Shown here: in pieces, positions 25,213-33,028 of the stretch
Layout: each line of letters begins with the position of its first letter
How positions within the stretch are numbered: the stretch's first letter is position 1
Origin: Polyangiaceae bacterium UTPRO1
GTDB taxonomy: Bacteria; Desulfobacterota; Binatia; UTPRO1
DNA: 64,000 nt
Assembly: GCA_002050235.1 (NCBI GenBank)
Contig: MWST01000025.1
Location: forward strand, 1 to 64,000
Direction: 5' to 3'
The notes under the pieces: model-generated
Databases searched by the model: none
The model's input: the letters and a program-made list of their open reading frames with translations, nothing else
What the model was told of the DNA's origin: nothing
Made by a program: the position numbers and the translations under genes

Positions 25213-26226
25213 TCAGGCGCGCGCCGGCGCCATCTGCTGGAGGAAATTCTCGGTGAGCTCGGGGGGCACGTTGGTCGGCAGGTTCAGGAGCGCCGAGTCG
25301 ACGCCGTAGCTCCGCCACTCCTGCAGCTTCTCGCGGCAGTGCGCTACGGGGCCGCAGATGGCAATGGCGTCGATCAGCGCGTCGCTCACCGCCGCCGCGG
25401 CCTCCTGGCGCTGGCCGGCGGTGTAGAGCTCGCGCACGCGGTCGGCGTTGTCGCGGAAGCCGTAGCGGCAGAAGAGTGCGTGGTAGTAGACGCCCATACC
25501 GCCGATGTAGAAGGCGACGAGGGGCTTGATGAGGCTCCGTGCCATGTCGAGATCGTCGAAGGGAATGACCGCCATGAACGGCGCCACGTTCACGCGCGTA
25601 TCGCCGCGGCCGGCGGCGCGCGCGCCTTCCTCGAGCCAGGCGATCCCGTCGGCGAAGTGCTCGTAGGGCCAGAAGGTCGGGATCCAGCCGTCGGCGATGC
25701 GGCCGACGTCCTTCACCGCCTTCTCCTGGAGGGAGGCGATGTAGATCGGGATGTCCGGCCGGAAAGGCGTCATCTCGAGCTTGAAGTGGCGGGCGTCGAA
25801 GAGCGTGCTCAGGCTCGGGTCGAGGCGCCGGCCGCGCCAGAGCGCGCGCAGGATCCCGACCGTCTCGCGCAGGCGCGTGAGCGGTTTCTCGTACTTGACG
25901 CCGTGGAAGTTCTCGACGACCACCTTGCCGCTGGTGCCGAGCCCGAGGATGACGCGGCCCTCGGAGATCTCGTCGAGCGTCGCCGCGCTCATCGCCAGCA
26001 CGCCCGCGGAGCGGCTGAAGACGTTGGCAATGCCGGTCGCAACCTTGATCCGCTTGGTGGCGAGCGCGATCTCGGCGAGCAACTGGAACTGCTCGTAGGC
26101 CCACGCCTCGGGGACCCAGATCGAGTCGTACCCGAGATCCTCGGCGAGCTCGGCGAAGCGGATGACCGCCTTGCGGTCGTAGTTCTTCCAGAAAGGGACG
26201 ATGCCGGTGGCCGGTGCAGGTCGCAT
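25213..26226 (-). CDS. LLM-class flavin-dependent oxidoreductase
   Basis: 337 residues. Luciferase-like monooxygenase fold: FAELAEDLGYDSIWVPEAW near the start, ATGIANVFSRSAGVLAMSAATLDEISEGRVILGLGTSG, then IYIASLQEKAVKDVGRIADGW. These are the usual FMN- or F420-dependent LLM blocks. The cofactor (FMN versus F420) cannot be decided. The ATG at 26226 is preceded by AAGGAGG 7 bases upstream, a strong ribosome-binding site. It is divergent from the PTS enzyme I gene (124 bases). The substrate is unknown. Confidence 0.9.
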   Translation of the reverse strand: MRPAPATGIVPFWKNYDRKAVIRFAELAEDLGYDSIWVPEAWAYEQFQLLAEIALATKRIKVATGIANVFSRSAGVLAMSAATLDEISEGRVILGLGTSGKVVVENFHGVKYEKPLTRLRETVGILRALWRGRRLDPSLSTLFDARHFKLEMTPFRPDIPIYIASLQEKAVKDVGRIADGWIPTFWPYEHFADGIAWLEEGARAAGRGDTRVNVAPFMAVIPFDDLDMARSLIKPLVAFYIGGMGVYYHALFCRYGFRDNADRVRELYTAGQRQEAAAAVSDALIDAIAICGPVAHCREKLQEWRSYGVDSALLNLPTNVPPELTENFLQQMAPARA

Positions 26227-26350
26227 GGGAACCTCCTTCGCGTGGCGAACGGCGCACCATAGCAGTCGCTTCGTGGGAGGCGAACCGCGCCGCGACCGGG
26301 GTTGACGTATCCGCGTGATCGGCGTCTTGCTCGCAGAGGAGGCCATGGGA

Positions 26351-28105
26351 ATGAACGGCGGCTCCGCAGCCGAGCTCAAGGGCATCGCGGTCTCGCGAGG
26401 AATCGCGGAAGGCACCGCGTACGTCCTCGCGGAAGCGGGGCCGCTCACCATTCCGCGACGCGCCATCGACGACGGCATGGTGGCCGCCGAGCTGGCCCGG
26501 TTCGCGGCGGCGCTCGACGAGGCCGAATGTTGCCTGCGTGGAGTCCACGACGACCTGCGGCGGCACGTCGATCCGGAGGAGGCGCGCGTCTTCGAAGCCG
26601 ACATCCTCCTGCTCCGGGATCCGGCCTTCTCGGAGCGAGTGGCCGAACGCTGCGCGCGCCAGAAAATCAACGTCGAGGCAGCCGTCGCCGACGTCGTCGA
26701 CGAGCTCTCGACGCGGTTCGCCGCCTTCGACGACGCCTACCTTCGCGAGCGCGCGGCCGACGTGCGCGACGTCGGCCGGCGCATCCTCGAACGCCTGCTC
26801 ACCCATCGCTGCGAGCACCTGCACCACCTCCCCGACGGCGTCATCGTCGTCACCGGCGAGCTGCCGGCGTCGGCGACCGCGCGCATGAATCTCCACGCCG
26901 TCCGCGGCATCGTCACCGCGGGCGGCGGGCGCACCTCGCACGCCTCGATACTGACCCGCTCCCTCGGCATTCCCGGCATCGTCGCCGTCGCCGGCGCCGT
27001 GCCGGCCATCAAGACCGGCGACGCGCTCATCGTCGACGGCAACACGGGAACGGTCCACGTCAACCCGCCGCCGACGATCCGGCGCGAGTACGCGCGCCGG
27101 CGCGTCGAGCTCGCGGCGTATCGCGCCGGACTGGCGCCGATGCTCGACCTCCCCGCGGTCACCGCCGACGGCGTAGCCGTCAAGCTGGCCGCCAACGTCG
27201 GCACCATCGCCGACGCCGAGAGCGCCAAGCTCTGCGGCGCCGACGGCGTCGGACTCTATAGAACCGAGTTCGACTTCCTCGTCCGCGATCGCTTCCCGAC
27301 CGAGGAGGAGCAATATCGGACCTACGCGGCCGTAGCGGCGCAGATGCAGCCGCGGCCGGTCGTGATCCGCCTGCTCGACGTCGGCAGCGACAAGCCGCTG
27401 CCCTACTTCCCCATGCCGCTCGAGCCCAACCCTGCTCTGGGACGGCGGGGGACGCGGCTGCTGCTGCTGCACCCCGACCTGCTGCGCGCCCAGGTGACGG
27501 CGATCCTACGGCTGAGCGCCACGCACCCCGTGCGCATCCTGCTCCCCATGGTGAGCGCCTTCGAGGAAGTGGCGGCGGTGAAAGCGGTGATCGCCGACCT
27601 CGCGGAGGGTCTGCGGCGCCAGGGAATCGCGGTCGCTCCCGATGTGCCGCTCGGCGCCATGATCGAGACGCCGGCTGCCGCAGTGCTAGCGCCGGAGCTG
27701 GCGCAGGAAGTCGATTTCCTGAGCATCGGCAGCAACGATCTCGTCCAGTACCTGCTCGGCGCCGACCGCAACAGCCGGGAGATGGCCGCCGCCTACGAGC
27801 CGCTGCATCCGGCGGTGCTGCGGACGCTGCAGGCGGTGCTGGCCGCCGGGCGCGCCGCCGGCAGGGAAACCTCTATCTGCGGAGAGATGGCCGGCAACCC
27901 GGCCTATACCGAATTGCTCCTGGGCCTCGGCGCCCGCAGCTTCAGCGTCGCGCCCGGCGAGATCCTGGAGGTGAAAAAGGTGGTCCGGTCGGTGACAGTC
28001 GCGGGCGCCGAGCGGCTCGCGGCGCACGTACTGGCGCTCCGGACCGCTCGCGAGATCAAGGCCTGGTGTCGCGAGGCCCAAACCGCGCTTGCCGGAGAGC
28101 GCTGA
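26351..28105 (+). CDS. ptsI: Phosphoenolpyruvate-protein phosphotransferase (PTS enzyme I)
   Basis: 584 residues from the ATG at 26351, chosen because AGAGGAGG (26335-26342) lies 8 bases before it; an ATG at 26345 is in frame. The phosphorylated histidine is H197 in GGGRTSHASILTRSLGIP, and C510 in TSICGEMAGNPAYT matches the essential cysteine of enzyme I. EATFR-type PEP-binding blocks are present (GVGLYRTEFDFLVRDR and LLDVGSDK). No HPr or sugar-specific EII genes are near, so it may serve the nitrogen-type PTS or be a global regulator. It converges with yjbQ, only 9 bases apart. Confidence 0.93.
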   Translation: MNGGSAAELKGIAVSRGIAEGTAYVLAEAGPLTIPRRAIDDGMVAAELARFAAALDEAECCLRGVHDDLRRHVDPEEARVFEADILLLRDPAFSERVAERCARQKINVEAAVADVVDELSTRFAAFDDAYLRERAADVRDVGRRILERLLTHRCEHLHHLPDGVIVVTGELPASATARMNLHAVRGIVTAGGGRTSHASILTRSLGIPGIVAVAGAVPAIKTGDALIVDGNTGTVHVNPPPTIRREYARRRVELAAYRAGLAPMLDLPAVTADGVAVKLAANVGTIADAESAKLCGADGVGLYRTEFDFLVRDRFPTEEEQYRTYAAVAAQMQPRPVVIRLLDVGSDKPLPYFPMPLEPNPALGRRGTRLLLLHPDLLRAQVTAILRLSATHPVRILLPMVSAFEEVAAVKAVIADLAEGLRRQGIAVAPDVPLGAMIETPAAAVLAPELAQEVDFLSIGSNDLVQYLLGADRNSREMAAAYEPLHPAVLRTLQAVLAAGRAAGRETSICGEMAGNPAYTELLLGLGARSFSVAPGEILEVKKVVRSVTVAGAERLAAHVLALRTAREIKAWCREAQTALAGER

Positions 28106-28114
28106 GCCGCCGTC

Positions 28115-28612
28115 TCATCCTGCCGCGAGCACCTGGAGCACCAGCCCGCGTTTGCGAGGCCCGTCGAGCTCGGCCATCAGCACCCGCTGCCACTGCCCCA
28201 TGGTGAGCGCCCCCTCGGCCACCTGCAGGGTGACGCTGCTCCCGAGCATGATCGCCCGCAGATGGGCGTCGGCGTTCTGGCGATCGCAGTCGGAGTAGCG
28301 CGGGTCGTTGTGCTTCCACTCCTCGGCGCGCGGCACGAGGCGTTCGAGCATGCACTGGATGTCGTCCAGCAAAGCCGTCTGCGGCTCGTTCACGAAGACG
28401 GCGGTGGTCGTGTGCATGGTGCTCACCGTCACCAGGCCGGCCGTCACGCCGGTCGCCCGCACCATCTCGCGGACGGTCTCGGTGAGGTCGTGGATCTCCA
28501 TGCGCTTGCTAGTTTGCACTTCGAGCCGGTACACGTGCACACCGCCGAGCCGCGGGAGCTCATTGGCGACGCCGTTCCAGCGCGCCGCGGATTGTCCTGC
28601 CGGTGTCGTCAT
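28115..28612 (-). CDS. YjbQ/UPF0047 family protein (secondary thiamine-phosphate synthase type)
   Basis: 165 residues. The family signature VTVSTMHTTTAVFVNE is clear, as are EEWKHNDP and DRQNADAHLRAIMLGSS, with conserved His/Asp residues. Family members show thiamine-phosphate synthase activity in some tests, but the physiological role is not settled. A purine-rich AGGGGGGAAG precedes the ATG at 28612. The gene follows hpnE after 40 bases on the same strand, so it is probably the last gene of the hopanoid operon although no link with hopanoids is known. Confidence 0.9.
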   Translation of the reverse strand: MTTPAGQSAARWNGVANELPRLGGVHVYRLEVQTSKRMEIHDLTETVREMVRATGVTAGLVTVSTMHTTTAVFVNEPQTALLDDIQCMLERLVPRAEEWKHNDPRYSDCDRQNADAHLRAIMLGSSVTLQVAEGALTMGQWQRVLMAELDGPRKRGLVLQVLAAG

Positions 28613-28652
28613 TCGTTCTTCCCCCCTTGTCGATTCCACTGCGGATCCCGGA

Positions 28653-30041
28653 TCAGCTCGCGGCGCGCGTCTCCCTCCCCCGGGAGCCGAGCGCGGCAAG
28701 ACGCGCGGTCACGACGTCGGCGGCTCTATGGCCGCTCATGACCGCGCTTTCGATCGTCGCCGGCAGACCGGTATCGGTCCAATCTCCGGCGAGAACGAAG
28801 TTGTCGAACGGCGTCACGGTCGCCGGCCGCAGGCGTGCGGCCGCGACCGTCGGCGCCATCGTCGCAAACTTCTCCTTCACCACCTGCGTGTGCCGCACCA
28901 CCGCCGCCGCGGACTCGGGCACGAGCCGATGTACGTCGGCGAGCGTGCGCGCGACGATGGCCTCGTTGTCGTCGTCGACGATGGCGCGCGCGCCCGAGAT
29001 CACGAAGCTCAGGTAGCCGCCGTCGCGATCGCGGCGCCCGCCGATCACGTCGCGGTTGAACGCCCAGTGCGTTCCCGTGCCGATGAAGCCGACGAACGGA
29101 CGTCCGGCGAGCAGCGGCCGGTCGAACCACACGTGTACGGACACGATCGGCGAGCTCGTCAGGCCCTCGATGCCGCCGAGCGCGGGCACGCTGCGCCGGA
29201 CCGCGATCGGCAGCAGCGGAAAGAGCCCTTGCGGCGGCACCGCGCTCACGTATGCCGACGCGGTGAGACGACGGCCGTCGCGCAGCTCGAAGTGACTCAC
29301 CTCGTCGCCGCGGAAGCCGACGCCGACCACGTGCGCCTTGGTCTCGATGCGTCCGCCGCGCGCCTCGATGAAGCGGCGCGCATCGTCGGTGTAGAGCTCG
29401 GAGAGGCCGACCTTCGCGAGCACGAAGCGGGCGGCGTCCTTGCCGGCGAAGAACGCCCGCACCATCACCGTGGCGAGGAGGTCGGCGGAGGCTATCGCCG
29501 GGTCCTCGTTCAGCGTCGCGATCGCGATCGGATGCCAGAAGGCGCGCCGCGCCGCCGGGCTCTGGCCGAGGAGGTCGAGCGCGCCGTCGACGGTGAGCGC
29601 GGCGAGGCGCGTATCGCCCCGCCGCTTCATCATCAACAGGCGCAGGCCGCCCGCGAGGACGCGGACCCGATCGGCGACCGGGAGCAGGCGGTACCCGAGC
29701 ACGCCAGCCGCCATGTGGAACGGGTTCGGAAGCGGCGGACAGCTGATCGCCCCGGCGCCGCGCGTCGGATCGAGCATGTCGACCCGCAGGCTCGTCTGGA
29801 CCGCGAGCTTGTCTGCCGCGCCGATGCGTTCGAGAAAGCCGAACGTCTCCGTGTAGCAGCCCATCATCGCGTGCTGTCCGTTGTCGATGACGTCTCCGGT
29901 CGCCTGGTCGGTGTACGAGTAGGCGCGGCCGCCGAGCACCGGACGCTTCTCGAGCACGGTCACGCGCCGGCCGGCGGCGGCGAGCTGCGTCGCGGCGGCG
30001 AGCCCGGCGAAGCCGCCTCCCATGATGAGCACGTCGTTCAC
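28653..30041 (-). CDS. hpnE: Hydroxysqualene dehydroxylase HpnE
   Basis: 462 residues. An amine-oxidase/phytoene-desaturase-like flavoprotein: VLIMGGGFAGLAAATQLA at the N-terminus (FAD binding), VLEKRPVLGGRAYSY, then DNGQHAMMGCY, an HpnE feature, and the C-terminal FAD site NFVLAGDWTDTGLPATIESAVMSG. It removes the hydroxyl of hydroxysqualene to make squalene. The GTG start overlaps the hpnD stop (GTGA, 30038-30041). Length is normal (family about 420-470). Context with hpnC, hpnD and shc makes the assignment firm. Confidence 0.93.
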   Translation of the reverse strand: MNDVLIMGGGFAGLAAATQLAAAGRRVTVLEKRPVLGGRAYSYTDQATGDVIDNGQHAMMGCYTETFGFLERIGAADKLAVQTSLRVDMLDPTRGAGAISCPPLPNPFHMAAGVLGYRLLPVADRVRVLAGGLRLLMMKRRGDTRLAALTVDGALDLLGQSPAARRAFWHPIAIATLNEDPAIASADLLATVMVRAFFAGKDAARFVLAKVGLSELYTDDARRFIEARGGRIETKAHVVGVGFRGDEVSHFELRDGRRLTASAYVSAVPPQGLFPLLPIAVRRSVPALGGIEGLTSSPIVSVHVWFDRPLLAGRPFVGFIGTGTHWAFNRDVIGGRRDRDGGYLSFVISGARAIVDDDNEAIVARTLADVHRLVPESAAAVVRHTQVVKEKFATMAPTVAAARLRPATVTPFDNFVLAGDWTDTGLPATIESAVMSGHRAADVVTARLAALGSRGRETRAAS

Positions 30042-30931
30042 GCTGGACTCCCCTGATGAGCCGCTAGCGATGCGGCGCTGCACGGCAGGCGCGTTCGCAG
30101 CCACGCGTACCCGGCGAGCATCACCTTCTGCCAGCCGGGCAACCGTACCTGCGGCCCGAAGGCGGCCTCGGGGCGCGCCGCGATCTTGGCGAGCACGCGG
30201 CTGTAGACGAGCCGCATGCCTTCGGCGGGCGCCAGCGCCCGGCGGTCGACGGCGGTGAGCGCGCGCCGGGCCGCGGCGTAGAAATCGGCGGCGCGCGCGC
30301 ACTCGAAGGCGACGAGGGCGCGGAAGGCGTCGTTGCCGACGTGGGTCGCGAGGTCGCGCTCGCCGTAGCCGAAGCGCACCAGATCCTCCTGGGGGAGGTA
30401 GACCCGGCCGCGCTCGGCGTCCTCGGCGAGATCGCGGAGGATATTGGTCAGCTGCAGCGCGACGCCGAGCGACTCGGCGTAGTCGCGGCTGCGCGGATCG
30501 CGGCACCCGAAGATCGGGATCGTGGCGAGGCCGACGGCGGCGGCGACGAGGTAGCAGTAGCGGCGCAAGTCGGCGAAGGTCGGGAAGCGCTGCGGAGCCA
30601 GATCCATGGCGACGCCGTCGAGGATCTCCTGGAGATGCCGCGCCGGGATCGCAAACTTCTCCATCGAGTCGGCGAGAGCGATGCCGACCGGGTGCGTCGG
30701 CGTGCCGGCTAGCACGCGCGCGAGCTCCTGGCGCCAGAAGGCGACCGCCGCGCCGGCGTCACCGCCGCCGTCGGCGGCGTCGTCGACGACCCGGCAGTAG
30801 GCGTAGAGCGCCTCGAGGCTGCGGCGGCGCGAGCGCGGCAGCAGGCGAAACGCCTGATGGAAGCTCGAGCCCGACGCGCGGACGATGCGCGCACACTCGG
30901 CGTAGGCCGCGTCCAGGGCCGCGGCCGTCAT
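30038..30931 (-). CDS. hpnD: Presqualene diphosphate synthase HpnD
   Basis: 297 residues. Squalene/phytoene synthase fold with the two aspartate-rich motifs: YCRVVDDAADG (first) and NILRDLAEDAERGRVYLP (second). It condenses two farnesyl diphosphates to presqualene diphosphate. SSFHQAFRLLPRSRR at the start is typical of HpnD. The ATG overlaps the hpnC stop (ATGA, 30928-30931) and its stop overlaps hpnE, so translation of hpnC-D-E is likely coupled. The assignment as HpnD instead of HpnC rests on order and on the sequence features seen in the N-terminus. Confidence 0.92.
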   Translation of the reverse strand: MTAAALDAAYAECARIVRASGSSFHQAFRLLPRSRRRSLEALYAYCRVVDDAADGGGDAGAAVAFWRQELARVLAGTPTHPVGIALADSMEKFAIPARHLQEILDGVAMDLAPQRFPTFADLRRYCYLVAAAVGLATIPIFGCRDPRSRDYAESLGVALQLTNILRDLAEDAERGRVYLPQEDLVRFGYGERDLATHVGNDAFRALVAFECARAADFYAAARRALTAVDRRALAPAEGMRLVYSRVLAKIAARPEAAFGPQVRLPGWQKVMLAGYAWLRTRLPCSAASLAAHQGSPA

Positions 30932-31800
30932 GCGGCGCCTCCGACGAGAGCGCGGGCGACGAGCCCCATCTTCACCCAACGCGACAGCGTCGGGCGAGCG
31001 CTGAAGGCGTCGTAGCCGACCGCCTCCAAGCGGTCGAGGATCGCGAGACCGCCGGCTGCGAAGAGCCGGATCTCGCGAGCACGGCTGCGATCGAGCAGCG
31101 ATGCCAGCGCCAGGCCGCGGGTGAAGAACCCGCGCGTGCGGGCGCACTGAAACGTCATGAGCTCGCGGAACGCTGCCGTCACCGCCTGCCGCTGCAGATC
31201 GTCGGGTCCGTAGCCGAAGCGCGCCATGTCCTCGCGCGGCAAGTAGATGCGGCCTTTGCGCAGGTCGACGGCCAGATCCTGCCAGAAATTGGTGAGCTGC
31301 AGCGCCGTGCAGATGTCGTCGGCCAGCGCCTGCCGCTCGGCGTCGCCGTAGCCGAAGAGGTAGAGCACGAGATGCCCGACCGGGTTCGCCGAGTGCGCGC
31401 AATAGCGCCGGAGGTCGGCGAAGGTCTCGAAGCCGGCGAAACGTGCATCCATCCGGAACGCGGCGAGCAGGCGGCGGAAGGGCTCGATCGGGATCGCATA
31501 GGTGCGCACGGTGTCGGCGAGCGCCACGAAGATCGGATGGCAGGGCGTACCGGCGTAGCAGGCTTCGAGCTCGCGCTCCCAGGCGTCGAGCCCGGCGAGC
31601 GCCCGCTCCGGGCTCGCTTCTTCGTCGGCGAGGTCGTCGGCCGTGCGCGCGAAGGCGTAGATCGCGGCGATGTGACGTCGCAGATGGCGCGGCAGGAGGC
31701 GCGAGCCGAGCGTGAAGTTCTCGTAATGCGCGCGCGCGATGCGCTCGCACTCGACGAAGGCGGCCGTGGTCGCCGCCGGCATGGTCGCGGATACCGTCAT
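30928..31800 (-). CDS. hpnC: Hydroxysqualene synthase HpnC
   Basis: 290 residues, a paralogue of the adjacent HpnD. Aspartate-rich motifs are FARTADDLADE (first) and NFWQDLAVDLRKGRIYLP (second). ARAHYENFTLGSRLLPRHLRRHI at the start is the HpnC pattern. It converts presqualene diphosphate to hydroxysqualene by adding water. The ATG overlaps the dxr stop (ATGA, 31797-31800). The order hpnC-hpnD-hpnE is the standard order of bacterial hopanoid clusters, with the exception that dxr lies directly upstream. Confidence 0.92.
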   Translation of the reverse strand: MTVSATMPAATTAAFVECERIARAHYENFTLGSRLLPRHLRRHIAAIYAFARTADDLADEEASPERALAGLDAWERELEACYAGTPCHPIFVALADTVRTYAIPIEPFRRLLAAFRMDARFAGFETFADLRRYCAHSANPVGHLVLYLFGYGDAERQALADDICTALQLTNFWQDLAVDLRKGRIYLPREDMARFGYGPDDLQRQAVTAAFRELMTFQCARTRGFFTRGLALASLLDRSRAREIRLFAAGGLAILDRLEAVGYDAFSARPTLSRWVKMGLVARALVGGAA

Positions 31801-33002
31801 CGCGGCCCTGCCGTCGCCGCCGTCCGGCCCGCGCGTCCGCTGCCGCTGCGAGCGGCGGCGCGCGCCCACGCGTCGGCCGCGAGGAGCACGTCGAGGTCGG
31901 ACGCCGCCGCCGGCGCGTGCGCGTCCATCACGGCGCCGACGAGCGCCGGGATCTCGCCATACGCCAGATCCTCGGCGAGGAAGCGTTCGACGGCGACCTC
32001 GTTGGCGGCGTTCAGCACGGCCGGCATGGTGCCGCCGGCGCGCAGCGCCCTGTAGGCGAGATCGAGACAGGGAAAGCGCTGGCGGTCGGGAGCTGCGAAC
32101 GTGAGCGTGCCGGCGGCCGGGAGATCGAGAGGACGGAGGTAGTCGAGCGGCAAGCGCGACGGATACGCGAGCGCGTAGCCGATCGGAATGGTCATGTCGG
32201 GCACGGCCATCTGCGCCAGCACCGAGCCGTCGACGTATTCGACCATCGAGTGCACGATGCTCTGCGGGTGGATGACGACGTCGATGCGGTCGGCGCCGAC
32301 GTCGAAGAGCCAGCGGGCCTCGATCACCTCGAGGCCCTTGTTCATCAGGGTCGCCGAGTCGATCGTGATCTTCGGACCCATCTTCCACGTCGGATGGTCG
32401 AGCGCCTCGGCGACGGTGACGTTCGCGAGCTCGGCCGCCGAGCGCGACAAGAACGGTCCGCCCGACGCGGTCAGCACGATGCGCTTGACCTCGTCGCGGT
32501 TCTGACCGCGCAGAGCCTGGAATATGGCGTTGTGCTCGCTGTCGACCGGGAGCAGGCTCACCCCGCGCTCGCGCGCCGCGCTGGTCACGAGCTCGCCGGC
32601 GACCACCAGCACCTCCTTGTTGGCGAGCGCGACGTGCTTGCCGGCGTGCACCGCGGCGAGCGTCGGCACGAGGCCGAGCGCGCCGACCAGCGCCGAGAGC
32701 ACCAGATCCGCCTCGGCATGGGTCGCGACCGCGAGCGCTCCGTCGCTGCCGACGAGGATGCGGCCGGCGAATTCCGGCACTCGGGCATGGAGATCTCGCG
32801 CGCTCGCCTCGTCGGCCACCGACACGAGGGCAGGCGCGTGGCGGCGGACCTGCTCGGCCAGCACTGCCGTGTTCCGCCCGGCCGCGAGCGCGACGGCCCG
32901 GAACCGCTCGGGGAAGCGCTCGACCAGCGCCAGCGTCGACACCCCGACGGATCCGGTGGATCCGAGGAGCGCGAAGGATCGGCGCTGCGGGGCTCGAGTC
33001 AT
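31797..33002 (-). CDS. dxr: 1-deoxy-D-xylulose 5-phosphate reductoisomerase
   Basis: 401 residues. MEP-pathway enzyme: FALLGSTGSVGVSTL at the N-terminus (NADPH binding), ALANKEVLVVAGELV, LLPVDSEHNAIFQAL with the metal-binding Asp and Glu, and KMGPKITIDSATLMNKGLEVIEA, an essentially invariant block. Length is normal. It makes 2-C-methyl-erythritol 4-phosphate, the precursor for the farnesyl diphosphate used by HpnC/D. The position inside the hopanoid operon, after shc (26 bases) and overlapping hpnC, ties precursor supply to hopanoid synthesis. The last 35 residues are a low-complexity Ala/Arg tail. Confidence 0.96.
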   Translation of the reverse strand: MTRAPQRRSFALLGSTGSVGVSTLALVERFPERFRAVALAAGRNTAVLAEQVRRHAPALVSVADEASARDLHARVPEFAGRILVGSDGALAVATHAEADLVLSALVGALGLVPTLAAVHAGKHVALANKEVLVVAGELVTSAARERGVSLLPVDSEHNAIFQALRGQNRDEVKRIVLTASGGPFLSRSAAELANVTVAEALDHPTWKMGPKITIDSATLMNKGLEVIEARWLFDVGADRIDVVIHPQSIVHSMVEYVDGSVLAQMAVPDMTIPIGYALAYPSRLPLDYLRPLDLPAAGTLTFAAPDRQRFPCLDLAYRALRAGGTMPAVLNAANEVAVERFLAEDLAYGEIPALVGAVMDAHAPAAASDLDVLLAADAWARAAARSGSGRAGRTAATAGPR

Positions 33003-33028
33003 GCGATAGGGCGGCGATCGCTCGTGGC

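Noticed and set aside
26302..26330. Promoter for ptsI (TTGACG at 26302)
   Set aside because: The -10 at proper spacing is TCTTGC, with no TA start. The match is too weak.
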